A DNA stretch of 64,000 bases from contig NZ_CALWXV010000001.1 of NCBI RefSeq assembly GCF_944385615.1, positions 124,001-188,000 of the forward strand, given 5' to 3'. This DNA is from an uncultured Flavonifractor sp. GTDB taxonomy: Bacteria; Bacillota; Clostridia; Oscillospirales; Oscillospiraceae. The position numbers and the translations under genes are program-made. The notes under the pieces are model-generated. The model did no database searches. It was not told the DNA's origin and saw nothing but the letters and a program-made list of their open reading frames with translations. Positions 1 through 9,483 of the stretch are shown piece after piece (positions within the stretch are counted from its first letter, which is position 1; each line of letters opens with the position of its first letter).

Positions 1-50
1 CTATAGTTTTTTTCAAACCCTCAAATCCAGTGGAACAAACAAAACAGACA

Positions 51-88
51 GGCCTGCTTCCTCCCGGGGGAGTGAAGCAGGCCTTTTT
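51..88. terminator. Bidirectional intrinsic terminator
   Basis: A 10-bp perfect stem (51-60 with 74-83) is followed by five T on the plus strand and by a T-rich stretch on the minus strand. It would end the malic enzyme transcript on the minus strand and any plus-strand transcript entering from the left edge. Confidence 0.8.
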
Positions 89-114
89 CCCAAGGGGATG
101 GTTTTTGGAAAGAA

Positions 115-1284
<1,170 letters not shown>

Positions 1285-1517
1285 CTTGATTCCTTCTTTC
1301 TTCGGGTGAGAGATCAAACCAGTTTCGTTCAAATTGATCGTGGACTGGAGAAATATTCTCTATTTTATATTTTAATATTTTAGCACAAACATTGGGGGAA
1401 AAAAAGCCCGGCTGGCAGGAAACCGCTCTGGTTTGTGCTGTCCGCACAAGGAAGGCGGAGGGAGGGAGAGGTACCCTGCCGGTTGCCACAAAAATCTTTT
1501 TCAGGTACGCCAGAAGC

Positions 1518-1546
1518 TTGACAGAAGAAAAAGGAGCACGTATACT
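1518..1546 (+). promoter_or_regulatory. Sigma-A promoter of glnA
   Basis: TTGACA (1518-1523), a 17-bp spacer and TATACT (1541-1546). Transcription should begin near 1553, giving a leader of about 90 nt before the glnA ATG. Confidence 0.85.
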
Positions 1547-1548
1547 TA

Positions 1549-1612
1549 GATTCAGTTGTGAACAAAGGCGTTCCGGCCCGGGGGGCGGAGCGCCTTCTTT
1601 GCTATCTGAATC
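1549..1612 (+). promoter_or_regulatory. Structured glnA leader with attenuator-like hairpin
   Basis: An 11-bp stem (1565-1575 with 1586-1596, one G-U pair) is followed by a weak T-rich run (CTTTGCT). An outer 7-bp stem pairs 1549-1555 with 1606-1612. Such a stable hairpin between a consensus promoter and glnA suggests attenuation. The gene after glnA encodes an ANTAR RNA-binding antiterminator, a plausible partner. I could not identify the paired hexaloop hairpins normally bound by ANTAR proteins, so the regulatory link is an inference. Confidence 0.5.
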
Positions 1613-1644
1613 CATGATTTTGATGAGAGAAAGGGGCCCCTGTC

Positions 1645-2976
1645 ATGCCGCACACCAAAGAAGATATCATCCGCATGGTACGGGAAGAGGATGTCAAATT
1701 CATCCGTCTGCAATTCACCGATATTTTCGGCCAGCTGAAGAATGTGGCCATCACCGCCTCCCAGATCGAAAAGGCGGTCAATAATCAGTGTATGTTTGAC
1801 GGTTCCTCCATTGAGGGCTTTGTCCGGATCGACGAGTCCGACCAGTATCTGTTTCCCGACCTGAAATCCTACCGGGTGTTTCCCTGGCAGCCCCACCACG
1901 GCAAGGTGGCCCGGCTGATCTGCGACGTCCACAATACCGACGGCACGCCCTTTGCCGGTGATCCCCGGTATGTGCTCAAGCGGACCCTGCAAAAGGCCAG
2001 AGACATGGGCTTTGACGCCTTCAATGTGGGACCTGAGGCCGAGTTCTTCCTGTTCCATACCGACGATGAGGGCAAGCCCACCACCAAGACCAACGACGAG
2101 GCGGGCTACTTCGATCTGGGCCCCCTGGACCACGGCGAGTCCACCCGCCGGGAGATCTGCCTGGCTCTGGAGGCCATGAAGTTTGAGATCGAGGCCTCCC
2201 ATCATGAATGTGCCGAAGGCCAGCATGAGATCGACTTCAAGTATGAGGAGGCCCTCCATGCCGCCGACAACATCATGACCTTTAAGCTGGCGGTCAAGAC
2301 CCTGGCCCAGAAAAACGGTCTCCACGCCACCTTCATGCCCAAGCCCATCTATGGGGTGGCGGGCTCCGGTATGCACACCAATATGTCCCTGTTCCGCAAT
2401 GGGAAGAATGTGTTTTACGATCCCAACGGCGAGCGGGGGCTGTCCAAGGAGGCCTACAGCTTTATTGCCGGGCTGCTGGCCCATGTGAAGGGGATGGCCG
2501 CCATCACCAATCCCCTGGTCAACTCCTATAAACGTCTGGTGCCCGGCTACGAGGCCCCCTGCTATCTGGCCTGGTCGGCCTCCAACCGCTCCGCCCTCAT
2601 CCGCATCCCCGCCTCCCGGGGTCAGTCCACCCGGGTGGAGCTTCGTTCTCCCGACCCCTCCTGCAACCCCTATCTGGCCTTCGCGGTCTGTCTGGCCGCC
2701 GGTCTGGACGGGATTGAAAAGGGCCTGACGCCCCCCGAGGAGATCACCGAGAACATTTACGCCATGGACGACGCCACCCGAAAGGCCAACGGCATCGACT
2801 CCCTGCCCGGTTCTCTGGAGGAGGCCATCCGTCTGCTGGAGGCCGACCAGCTCATTCTGGACACCTTGGGCAGTCATGTAGCCCAGAACTTCCTGGAGGG
2901 CAAGAAAAAAGAGTGGGAAGAGTACCGGACCCGGGTATCCTCCTGGGAGCGGGAGAAATATATCATCAACTATTGA
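1645..2976 (+). CDS. glnA: Glutamine synthetase, type I
   Basis: Makes glutamine from glutamate, ammonia and ATP as a cytosolic dodecamer. The 443-residue length and motifs fit the GSI-alpha form: FDGSS at 51-55, GPEAEFFLF with metal ligands Glu131 and Glu133, the ATP-loop segment [12 protein letters not shown], and NRSALIRIP near the glutamate site. No adenylylation-site tyrosine motif is visible, as expected for Firmicutes enzymes that are not controlled by GlnE. The ATG at 1645 follows a GAAAGGGG ribosome-binding site. It lies behind a consensus promoter and attenuator-like leader, and 34 bp before an ANTAR-domain gene that probably controls it. Confidence 0.97.
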   Translation: MPHTKEDIIRMVREEDVKFIRLQFTDIFGQLKNVAITASQIEKAVNNQCMFDGSSIEGFVRIDESDQYLFPDLKSYRVFPWQPHHGKVARLICDVHNTDGTPFAGDPRYVLKRTLQKARDMGFDAFNVGPEAEFFLFHTDDEGKPTTKTNDEAGYFDLGPLDHGESTRREICLALEAMKFEIEASHHECAEGQHEIDFKYEEALHAADNIMTFKLAVKTLAQKNGLHATFMPKPIYGVAGSGMHTNMSLFRNGKNVFYDPNGERGLSKEAYSFIAGLLAHVKGMAAITNPLVNSYKRLVPGYEAPCYLAWSASNRSALIRIPASRGQSTRVELRSPDPSCNPYLAFAVCLAAGLDGIEKGLTPPEEITENIYAMDDATRKANGIDSLPGSLEEAIRLLEADQLILDTLGSHVAQNFLEGKKKEWEEYRTRVSSWEREKYIINY

Positions 2977-3010
2977 GTACCACGTTTCACCTCAGCGGAA
3001 GTGAGCGGAT

Positions 3011-3529
3011 GTGGAAAAGATAATTGTGGCTTTTGCCGGTGTCCAGAATGGCAGGCGGATTCGGGAGCTGTTGGAGCGGTCGGGCACTGCGGCCTGTCTG
3101 CTGTGTACTTCCGCCGACCAGGTGCGGCGTACGGTCCATGAACAGCAGGTGGCCGCCGTGGTGTTCGGCTACAAGTTTGCCGACGGCCCCGCCGAGCTGC
3201 TCTATGAGGATCTGCCCGCCTTCTGCCGTATGTTGATCGTGGCCTCCCAAAGTCTGCTGGATCTGGTACAGAATCCGGAGATCCTCCGCCTCAGCGCCCC
3301 GGCCTCCAAAAGCGAGCTGCTGGACGCTGTGGAGCAACTGCTGGCCGAAGCGCGGGCCCAGCCCCTCCGGCGCGGCCAGCAGGAACAGGAGCAGATCGCG
3401 GCGGCCAAGGTCAAACTGATGGCCCAGGGCCTGAGCGAGGAAGAGGCCCACCGGGCTTTGCAGAAAAAAAGTATGTCTGCCGGTATCAAGCTGGCCCAGG
3501 CAGCCCAAATGGTGTTAGAACGCCTGTAA
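3011..3529 (+). CDS. ANTAR-domain antitermination regulator (NitR/GlnR-like)
   Basis: A 172-residue protein with a receiver-like N-terminus and a C-terminal ANTAR domain at about 120-172 (motifs KLMAQGLSEEEAHRALQ and three-helix ending). ANTAR proteins bind paired RNA hairpins and prevent termination. The normal phosphoacceptor Asp position is occupied by VVFGYKF, so this is a pseudo-receiver that may sense something other than phosphorylation. It starts with GTG, 34 bp after glnA, probably in the same transcript. A gene of this type downstream of glnA is known in Clostridium saccharobutylicum, where it was proposed to antiterminate glnA. A hairpin terminator follows at 3563. Confidence 0.85.
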   Translation: MEKIIVAFAGVQNGRRIRELLERSGTAACLLCTSADQVRRTVHEQQVAAVVFGYKFADGPAELLYEDLPAFCRMLIVASQSLLDLVQNPEILRLSAPASKSELLDAVEQLLAEARAQPLRRGQQEQEQIAAAKVKLMAQGLSEEEAHRALQKKSMSAGIKLAQAAQMVLERL

Positions 3530-3562
3530 GCGGCATATCGTAGAGGGAGACAGGGAAGTCTC

Positions 3563-3600
3563 GCGGCGGCAGTCCGGGACAGGACTGCCGCCGCTTCTTT
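3563..3600 (+). terminator. Strong hairpin with T-rich tail between the ANTAR gene and dapF
   Basis: A perfect 13-bp G+C-rich stem (3563-3575 with 3582-3594) has a six-base loop and is followed by TTCTTTCT. It ends only 20 bp before the dapF start, leaving no room for a promoter in between. dapF is therefore probably reached by read-through or by a conditional bypass of this hairpin. Confidence 0.75.
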
Positions 3601-3620
3601 CTGGGAATAGGAGGGGCGGT

Positions 3621-4412
3621 ATGCGCTTTACCAAGATGCAGGGATTGGGCAACGACTATGTTTACCTGAACGGCCTGGACGGCCTGCCGGAGGATCTGCC
3701 GGAACTGGCCCGCCGGATGAGTGACCGGCACTTCGGGGTGGGAAGCGACGGGCTGATCTGTATCTGTCCATCCCAAACAGCGGATTTTAAAATGCGCATC
3801 TTCAATGCCGACGGCTCCGAAGGGGAGATGTGCGGCAATGGTATCCGGTGTCTGGGCAAGTATGTCTATGACAAAGGCCTGACCGGGAAACGGGAGCTGA
3901 TCGTGGAGACAGCGGCGGGGCTGCGCACTCTGGAGCTGCTGGTGGAGAACGGCCGGGTGGCCTCTGTCCGGGTGGATATGGGCTGTCCCCAGGTGGGGGA
4001 GCCGCTGGAGCTGATGGCGGCTGGCAAGTCCTGGACCGTTACTCCGGTGTCTATGGGCAATCCCCATGGGGTTTTATTTGTGGACCGGCTGGAGGCGCTG
4101 GATCTGGAGGGGCTGGGGCCTCAGTTTGAACATCACCCCGCCTTTCCGCAGGGAATCAACACGGAGTTTGTTGCCTGTCTCGCCCCAGACCGCCTGACGA
4201 TTCGGGTATGGGAGCGGGGGAGCGGCGCCACGCTGGCCTGTGGTACCGGCGCCTGCGCCGCTCTGGCGGCGGCGGTGGTCCAGGGACGGACGGGGCGGCA
4301 GGTATCCGCCCAACTGCCCGGCGGGGTGCTGGAGCTGTCCTGGCCCAGCGGCGAGACAATCTGCATGACCGGCCCGGCAGAGACGGTTTTTGAGGGGGAT
4401 TACCCCCTTTGA
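3621..4412 (+). CDS. dapF: Diaminopimelate epimerase
   Basis: Interconverts LL- and meso-diaminopimelate for lysine and peptidoglycan synthesis without a cofactor, using two cysteines. Both are present: Cys71 in the EMCGNGIRC motif and Cys207 in [10 protein letters not shown]. The length of 263 residues is typical. The ATG at 3621 follows a GGAGGGG site. It lies directly upstream of dapL, the enzyme that makes its substrate, and the dapF stop is 20 bp before the dapL ATG, so the two form an operon. Confidence 0.97.
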   Translation: MRFTKMQGLGNDYVYLNGLDGLPEDLPELARRMSDRHFGVGSDGLICICPSQTADFKMRIFNADGSEGEMCGNGIRCLGKYVYDKGLTGKRELIVETAAGLRTLELLVENGRVASVRVDMGCPQVGEPLELMAAGKSWTVTPVSMGNPHGVLFVDRLEALDLEGLGPQFEHHPAFPQGINTEFVACLAPDRLTIRVWERGSGATLACGTGACAALAAAVVQGRTGRQVSAQLPGGVLELSWPSGETICMTGPAETVFEGDYPL

Positions 4413-4432
4413 ATACAAAGGAGAGAAGAACA

Positions 4433-5650
4433 ATGGCAAAGATCAATAATAATTTCAATAAGCTGCCCGGGAGCTACTTGTTCTCTGAAATCGCCCGGCG
4501 GGTGGCGGCCTACAGCCAGGAGCATCCCGACCGGGCCCTGATCCGGCTGGGTATTGGGGATGTGACCCGGCCCCTGCCCGCCGCCGTCACCGCCGCCATG
4601 CACAAGGCGGTGGACGAGATGGCTACCGCCCAGGGCTTCCACGGCTACGGCCCGGAGCAGGGCTATGACTTTCTGCGAAACGCCATTGCCCAGCACGACT
4701 ACAAGGCCCGGGGCGTGGAAATTCAGCCCGACGAGATCTTCGTCTCGGACGGCGCCAAGAGCGACTGCGGCAACATCGGGGATATCTTCCACCGGGACAA
4801 TGTGGTGGCGGTATGTGACCCGGTGTACCCCGTTTATGTGGATACCAACGCCATGGCGGGCCGGGCCGGGGAATATGACGCTACCGTCGGCCGGTGGACC
4901 AAACTGGTTTATATGCCCTGTGTGGCGGAGAACGGTTTCTCCCCCGAAATTCCTCAGACTCCGGTGGATTTGATCTACCTGTGCTTCCCCAACAATCCCA
5001 CCGGCGCGGTGGCTACCCGGGAGCAGCTGAAGGCCTGGGTGGACCACGCCAACCGCACCGGGGCGGTCATCCTCTATGACAGCGCCTATGAGGCCTTCAT
5101 CACCGACCCCGCCATCCCTCACTCTATCTTTGAGATCGACGGGGCCCGCACCTGTGCCATTGAGTTCCGTTCCTTCTCCAAGACCGCCGGCTTTACCGGT
5201 ACCCGCTGCGCCTACACTGTCATCCCCAAGGAGCTGGAGCGGGACGGTACCCCCCTCAACAGCCTGTGGAACCGTCGCCAGTGCACCAAGTTCAACGGGG
5301 TGCCCTATGTGGTCCAGCGGGGCGCTGAGGCGGTGTACAGCCCCGAGGGCCGGGCCCAGGTAAAGGAGACCATCCAGTACTACCTGAACAACGCCAAGGT
5401 CATCCGGGATGGGCTGGCCGCCGCCGGGCTTACCGTGTCCGGCGGGGAGAACTCCCCCTATATCTGGGCCCGCACTCCCGACGGCATGGGCTCCTGGGAC
5501 TTCTTTGACAAACTGCTCCGGGAGGCCAATGTGGTCACTACCCCCGGCGCTGGTTTCGGTCCCAGCGGCGAGGGCTATATCCGCCTGACCGCTTTTGGTG
5601 AGGCGGACGCCACCCGCCAGGCGGTGGAACGCATCAAAGTGGTCCTGTAA
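4433..5650 (+). CDS. dapL: LL-diaminopimelate aminotransferase
   Basis: A PLP enzyme that converts tetrahydrodipicolinate to LL-diaminopimelate in one step, bypassing the succinylase or acetylase routes. This shortcut is typical of many Clostridia. The 405-residue protein shows the fold-type I motifs CFPNNPTGA and YDSAYEAF, and the PLP lysine Lys250 in [14 protein letters not shown] chose the ATG at 4433 (protein starting MAKINNN), with AAAGGAGAG upstream, over a TTG at 4409 that overlaps the dapF stop. A rho-independent terminator follows. Confidence 0.97.
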   Translation: MAKINNNFNKLPGSYLFSEIARRVAAYSQEHPDRALIRLGIGDVTRPLPAAVTAAMHKAVDEMATAQGFHGYGPEQGYDFLRNAIAQHDYKARGVEIQPDEIFVSDGAKSDCGNIGDIFHRDNVVAVCDPVYPVYVDTNAMAGRAGEYDATVGRWTKLVYMPCVAENGFSPEIPQTPVDLIYLCFPNNPTGAVATREQLKAWVDHANRTGAVILYDSAYEAFITDPAIPHSIFEIDGARTCAIEFRSFSKTAGFTGTRCAYTVIPKELERDGTPLNSLWNRRQCTKFNGVPYVVQRGAEAVYSPEGRAQVKETIQYYLNNAKVIRDGLAAAGLTVSGGENSPYIWARTPDGMGSWDFFDKLLREANVVTTPGAGFGPSGEGYIRLTAFGEADATRQAVERIKVVL

Positions 5651-5670
5651 CAGAAGAACGCTAAATAAAA

Positions 5671-5700
5671 ATACCCGCTGCAATCGCAGCGGGTATTTTT
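5671..5700. terminator. Bidirectional terminator between dapL and the ECF gene
   Basis: A perfect 11-bp stem (5671-5681 with 5686-5696) has a four-base loop. T and A tracts flank it so that it can serve both convergent genes. Confidence 0.9.
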
Positions 5701-5712
5701 CGATATCTGTAA

Positions 5713-6279
5713 TCAGGCCAGCTTCAGATGAGCCCGTTTCAGGGCATTGCGGATGAGCAGGCAGAGCACCGGAGCGGCGGCTACCGCCAGCACGGCGTTG
5801 ACGACCGAGGCAGGGATTTTTAAGGGGAGCAAAACGACCGAGGCTTCAAAGGTCAGACCGCCCACCAGCATACCGTCGTAGAACAGGCTCTTGGAAAAGT
5901 AGAGAATGTAGTATACGACGCAGCCCAGCAGGGCGCCCGCAAAACAGCGGGGATAGCGGGGCTCCTCCCGGTGTTTGGCCCGAAGCATGACCAGCCCGGC
6001 GCTCAGTCCCATGGCTCCCTTGGTGAGAAAGGTGAGCCAGCATTCCGGGGCATACAGGGGATTGGTCAGGTCGTACAGAGCGGAACCCAGGCCGGCGGCC
6101 AGCCCGCCCACGGGGCCCAGCAGCAGCCCAGACAGGCAGCACATGATATTGGCTAAAGTGAAGGAGGTCTGGCCGGTAGACAGGGGAATGATGATCCGAG
6201 GATAGTTGACGGCGAACACCAGCGCGGTCATCATTGCCAGGACGGCGATTTTCAGGGCGGAATTGGAACGGGGCTGCAT
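5713..6279 (-). CDS. ECF transporter S component (substrate-binding membrane subunit)
   Basis: A small membrane protein of 188 residues with five or six hydrophobic helices, a glycine-rich LLLGPVGGLAAGLGSALYD stretch and an FLTKGAMGLSAGL segment. These resemble the ECF-type vitamin/cofactor S-component family. It would capture a substrate and pair with a shared EcfAAT module encoded elsewhere; none is in this window. The substrate cannot be read from sequence; proximity to a uracil permease is only suggestive. The ATG at 6279 is preceded by AGAAAGGAAG. A consensus promoter lies upstream, with an inverted repeat overlapping it. Confidence 0.82.
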   Translation of the reverse strand: MQPRSNSALKIAVLAMMTALVFAVNYPRIIIPLSTGQTSFTLANIMCCLSGLLLGPVGGLAAGLGSALYDLTNPLYAPECWLTFLTKGAMGLSAGLVMLRAKHREEPRYPRCFAGALLGCVVYYILYFSKSLFYDGMLVGGLTFEASVVLLPLKIPASVVNAVLAVAAAPVLCLLIRNALKRAHLKLA

Positions 6280-6315
6280 AGAGCGCACTTCCTTTCTCTC
6301 TGTGTTCTTACCCCG

Positions 6316-6375
6316 ATTATAGTGCCAAACTGACCTTAATTCAAACGTCAGACATAGAAAATATAATAAGGTCAG
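6316..6375 (-). promoter_or_regulatory. Promoter of the ECF gene with a paired operator-like repeat
   Basis: On the minus strand: TTGAAT (6339-6344), a 17-bp spacer, TATAAT (6316-6321). The 9-mer CTGACCTTA (6330-6338, inside the spacer) recurs as its exact reverse complement at 6367-6375, upstream of the -35 box. One half lies within the core promoter, which suggests a repressor site. No regulator is identified. Confidence 0.65.
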
Positions 6376-6380
6376 ATTGT

Positions 6381-6416
6381 GAAAAATACAACCGCAGCCT
6401 TGGCTGCGGTTGTATT
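6381..6416 (-). terminator. Terminator of uraA
   Basis: A near-perfect palindrome pairs 6385-6399 with 6402-6416. It is followed on the minus strand by five T. It sits between uraA and the promoter of the ECF gene, so the two genes are transcribed separately. Confidence 0.85.
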
Positions 6417-6427
6417 GAGACAGGGCG

Positions 6428-7810
6428 TTAATACCGTCCAAAATCGCCGGAGCGGCCCTCGGTCACGTCGGAGCCGAACACGTAGTCCTTGCCGGGCAGA
6501 ATGGCGTTGAGGGCGATACCGGCAATGGCGGCGATGGCCAGATTGGTCAGGGTGATGTGGACCTCACCGATGGCAAAGGTGATACCGTCGGAGAAGCCCA
6601 GGCCGCACACCAGGATGACGGCGGCGATGATGAGGTTGCGGGAGTTGGTGAAGTCCACCCGGTTTTCCACTACGTTGCGCACGCCGATGGCGGAGATCAT
6701 GCCGTAGAGGATAAAGGATACGCCGCCGATGATGGCGGTGGGGATGGAGTTGACGATGGCGGCAAAGGCGGGGGAGAAGGAGAGGACCACTGCGTAGATG
6801 GCCGCCAGTCGGACCACGTTGGGGTCATACACCCGGGAGAGCACCAGCACGCCGGTATTCTCGCCATAAGTGGTATTGGCGGGGCCGCCGAAGAGACCAG
6901 CCAGAGAGGTGGCCACGCCGTCGCCGATGAGGGTACGGTGGAGGCCGGGGTTCTCAATGAAGTTCTGGCCCACAGTGGCGGAGATGGCGGACATATCGCC
7001 AATGTGCTCCATCATGGCGGCCACAGCGATGGGGGCCATGACAAAGATGGAGGTCAGGTCAAACCGGGCCAGGAAGAAGGGCTGAATGCCCACTGGGGCA
7101 GAGGCGGCTACCCCGGAGAAGTCAATGAGCGGCACTACATTTCCGGCGGCGTCTAAGGCGGTGGCTCCCAGAGCATTGGCGATCACGGCGATGATATAGG
7201 CCCCCACCACGCCCAGCAGGATGGGGATGATCTTGACCATGCCCTTGCCCCAGATGTTGGCCACAATGATGATAGCCATGGCTACGATGGCCAGCCACCA
7301 GCAGGTGGAGGCGTTGGTGACGGCGGAGGGGGCCAGGTTGAGGCCGATGAGAATGATAATGGGGCCGGTAACCACCGGGGGCAGGAAACGCATGACCCGG
7401 CGCACGCCCACCACCTTGATGATGGCGGCTAGAATCACATAGAGCAAACCGGCTACCACAATGCCGCCGCAGGCGTATTGCAGCTTGACGGCGGGGGCCA
7501 TACCGGCATATTTGCCGGTGTCCAGGGCAGCCACGGCGGCAAAACCGCCCAGGTAGGCGAAGGAGGAGCCCAGGAAGGCGGGTACCTTCAGGCGGGTGCA
7601 GAAATGGAAAAACAGGGTGCCGATACCGGCAAAGAATAGGGTGGTCTGGATGGACAGGGGCAGGCCGTAGCCCTGGACCAGGATGGGGACCAGCACAGTG
7701 GCACCAAACATGGCGAACATGTGCTGTAGGCCCAGAATGAGCATTTTGGGCAGACCCAGGGTACGGGCGTCCCGGATGGGCTCGCTGCCGGGGGTATTGG
7801 TTTGGTTCAT
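6428..7810 (-). CDS. uraA: Uracil permease (NCS2/NAT family)
   Basis: A proton-coupled nucleobase transporter of 460 residues with about 14 membrane helices. The UraA-type signature region is present: AAMMEHIGDMSAISA in TM8 with the key Glu, then GDGVATSLAGLFGGPANTTYGENTGV in TM10. The ANTTYGEN form fits uracil carriers better than xanthine carriers. The ATG at 7810 follows AGGAGAGGAG; an upstream ATG at 7864 lies inside a terminator stem and is rejected. Expression is probably controlled by attenuation, because a promoter, a folded leader and an intrinsic terminator all precede the start codon. Confidence 0.92.
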   Translation of the reverse strand: MNQTNTPGSEPIRDARTLGLPKMLILGLQHMFAMFGATVLVPILVQGYGLPLSIQTTLFFAGIGTLFFHFCTRLKVPAFLGSSFAYLGGFAAVAALDTGKYAGMAPAVKLQYACGGIVVAGLLYVILAAIIKVVGVRRVMRFLPPVVTGPIIILIGLNLAPSAVTNASTCWWLAIVAMAIIIVANIWGKGMVKIIPILLGVVGAYIIAVIANALGATALDAAGNVVPLIDFSGVAASAPVGIQPFFLARFDLTSIFVMAPIAVAAMMEHIGDMSAISATVGQNFIENPGLHRTLIGDGVATSLAGLFGGPANTTYGENTGVLVLSRVYDPNVVRLAAIYAVVLSFSPAFAAIVNSIPTAIIGGVSFILYGMISAIGVRNVVENRVDFTNSRNLIIAAVILVCGLGFSDGITFAIGEVHITLTNLAIAAIAGIALNAILPGKDYVFGSDVTEGRSGDFGRY

Positions 7811-7840
7811 AACAATCTCCTCTCCTTCGGTGCTGCGCAG

Positions 7841-7950
7841 AAAAAAAGCAATTGTCTTTTCCACAGAAAAAACAATTGCTTTGTTATGGGGTCCGTGTCA
7901 GATACAAAACCAGCTTTGCTGCCACGATAGACCCCTCCCGCACAACGCCA
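7841..7950 (-). promoter_or_regulatory. uraA 5' leader with attenuator
   Basis: On the minus strand the leader contains a closing stem (GGGGTC at 7930-7935 with GACCCC at 7888-7893), extended by CGTG/CACG (7923-7926 with 7894-7897), and an inner CAGC-AAA-GCTG hairpin (7911-7921). An 11-bp terminator stem (7872-7882 with 7845-7855) follows, ending in seven T. It therefore looks like a transcription attenuator. It does not match the purine or preQ1 riboswitch consensus, and I see no clear PyrR-binding hairpin. Confidence 0.6.
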
Positions 7951-7961
7951 AAATTCATATT

Positions 7962-7990
7962 ATTATACCAGCTTGCCTTAGGATGCGCAA
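7962..7990 (-). promoter_or_regulatory. Promoter of uraA
   Basis: Minus strand TTGCGC (7985-7990), a 17-bp spacer and a perfect TATAAT (7962-7967). It gives a leader of about 145 nt. Confidence 0.75.
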
Positions 7991-8062
7991 GGGAGCGGCA
8001 TAAAATTCTATCCTTTTGGGTAAATTTCTAAAGAAAGAAAGGAAAGAACCGGAAATCCCTCA

Positions 8063-8102
8063 CCATCTGTCCATTGACAGATGGCTGTAACTTTACTATA
8101 GT
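8063..8102 (+). promoter_or_regulatory. lysA promoter with overlapping inverted repeat
   Basis: TTGACA (8074-8079), a 17-bp spacer and TATAGT (8097-8102). A perfect 9-bp inverted repeat with a 4-bp gap (CCATCTGTC 8063-8071 and GACAGATGG 8076-8084) covers the whole -35 box. This is a good operator geometry for repression. No lysine riboswitch is visible in the short leader. Confidence 0.75.
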
Positions 8103-8130
8103 AAATAGCAAAAGATAAGAAGGTGAACCC

Positions 8131-9390
8131 ATGAAACGACCCTTTGTGACATTAGAACAGCTGCGCACCATGACCGAACAATACCCCACTCCCTTCCACC
8201 TGTACGACGAGAAGGGCATCCGGGAGAACGCCCGCCGCCTGAAGGCCGCCTTTGCCTGGAATCCGGGCTTCAAGGAGTATTTCGCGGTGAAGGCCACCCC
8301 CAACCCCACTATTTTGAAGATCCTGCGGGAGGAGGGCTGTGGCGCGGACTGCTCCTCCCTCACCGAGCTGATGCTCTCCCACCGCTGCGGGCTAACCGGG
8401 CCTGAGATCATGTTCTCCTCCAACGACACCCCGGCGGAGGACTTCAAGCTGGCCGCCCAGCTGGGTGCCACCATCAATCTGGACGATTTCACCCACATCG
8501 ACTTCCTCAAGGATACTATCGGGTACATCCCGGAGACCATCTCCTGCCGGTTCAACCCCGGCGGCACCTTTACCATTGGGGAATCCGCCGAGGGCTTCCA
8601 GGTGATGGATAACCCCGGAGAGTCCAAATACGGCTTTACCCGGGAGCAGCTCTTTGAGGGCTTCAAAAAGCTGAAGGCCATGGGGGCCAAGCGGTTTGGC
8701 ATCCACGCTTTCCTGGCCTCCAATACCCTGTCCAACGAGTACTATCCCACCCTGGCGGGCATCCTCTTCCAGCTGGCGGTGGAGCTGGAGCGGGAGACCG
8801 GCTGTGATATCTGCTTTATCAACCTGTCCGGCGGCGTGGGTATTCCCTACCAGCCCGATCAGCCCGCCAACGACATCGCCGCCATCGGCGAAGGGGTGCG
8901 AAAGCAGTTTGAGAAGATTCTGGTTCCGGCAGGCATGGGGGATGTGGCCATCTATACCGAGTTGGGCCGCTTCATGCTGGGGCCCAACGGCTGCCTGGTG
9001 ACCCGTGTGCTCCATTTCAAGCACACCTACAAGGAGTACGTGGGGGTGGATGCTTGCGCCGCCAATCTGATGCGCCCGGCCATCTATGGGGCCTACCATC
9101 ACATTACAGTCATGGGCAAGGAGGACGCCCCCTGCGACCATAAATATGACGTCACCGGCGGCCTGTGCGAGAACAACGATAAGTTTGCCATCGACCGGAT
9201 GCTGCCCCAGGTGGAGCAGGGGGACCTGCTGGTGATCCACGACACCGGCGCCCACGGTTTCTCCATGGGCTATAACTATAACGGCAAGCTCCGCTCCGCC
9301 GAGGTACTGCTCCAGGAGGACGGCAACACCAAGCTGATCCGCCGGGCGGAGACCCCGGAGGACTATTTCGCCACCCTGATTTTTGACTGA
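8131..9390 (+). CDS. lysA: Diaminopimelate decarboxylase
   Basis: PLP-dependent decarboxylation of meso-diaminopimelate to lysine, the last step of the pathway that dapL and dapF supply. The 419-residue protein has the alanine-racemase-fold lysine Lys54 in YFAVKATPNP, the glycine-rich phosphate site (NLSGGVGIPY), and a GAHGFSMGYNYN segment near the C-terminus. The divergence from the model DapDC sequence and the lack of an HIGS motif resemble a clostridial subgroup annotated as DAP decarboxylase. The ATG at 8131 follows GAAGGTGA. Transcription is from the strong promoter at 8074, and a terminator lies directly after the stop. Confidence 0.9.
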   Translation: MKRPFVTLEQLRTMTEQYPTPFHLYDEKGIRENARRLKAAFAWNPGFKEYFAVKATPNPTILKILREEGCGADCSSLTELMLSHRCGLTGPEIMFSSNDTPAEDFKLAAQLGATINLDDFTHIDFLKDTIGYIPETISCRFNPGGTFTIGESAEGFQVMDNPGESKYGFTREQLFEGFKKLKAMGAKRFGIHAFLASNTLSNEYYPTLAGILFQLAVELERETGCDICFINLSGGVGIPYQPDQPANDIAAIGEGVRKQFEKILVPAGMGDVAIYTELGRFMLGPNGCLVTRVLHFKHTYKEYVGVDACAANLMRPAIYGAYHHITVMGKEDAPCDHKYDVTGGLCENNDKFAIDRMLPQVEQGDLLVIHDTGAHGFSMGYNYNGKLRSAEVLLQEDGNTKLIRRAETPEDYFATLIFD

Positions 9391-9391
9391 C

Positions 9392-9425
9392 AAAAGGCCC
9401 GACTGGAGATCCAGCCGGGCCTTTT
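9392..9425 (+). terminator. Terminator of lysA
   Basis: A hairpin pairing AAAGGCCCG and CTGG with CCAG and CGGGCCTTT is followed by T residues, immediately after the lysA stop. Confidence 0.85.
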
Positions 9426-9432
9426 CTGTAAA

Positions 9433-9464
9433 AAAAGACCTGCCGCAACGCGGCAGGTCTTTTT
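9433..9464. terminator. Terminator of rplJL
   Basis: A perfect 14-bp stem (9433-9446 with 9450-9463) with A and T tracts on both sides. It ends the minus-strand rplJ-rplL transcript and backs up lysA termination. Confidence 0.9.
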
Positions 9465-9483
9465 AGCTCATTGGAAAGCGGAA

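Larger units (their letters stand above)
1285..1644. other. Divergent intergenic region with glnA leader
   Basis: This 360-bp gap separates the divergent malic enzyme and glnA genes. The half near the malic enzyme (about 1340-1385) is very A+T-rich and should contain its promoter, but I see no clear pair of boxes. The half near glnA holds a consensus promoter and a hairpin-rich leader, listed separately. Nothing is recognisable in about 1390-1515. Confidence 0.6.

Noticed and set aside
3563..3594. ANTAR target hairpin (six-base loop) before dapF
   Set aside because: The loop GGGACA lacks the required A at position 1 and there is no second hairpin of the pair; kept as a terminator.
7841..7950. 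Purine or preQ1 riboswitch before uraA
   Set aside because: The conserved core bases of those families are missing; only a generic attenuator structure is supported.
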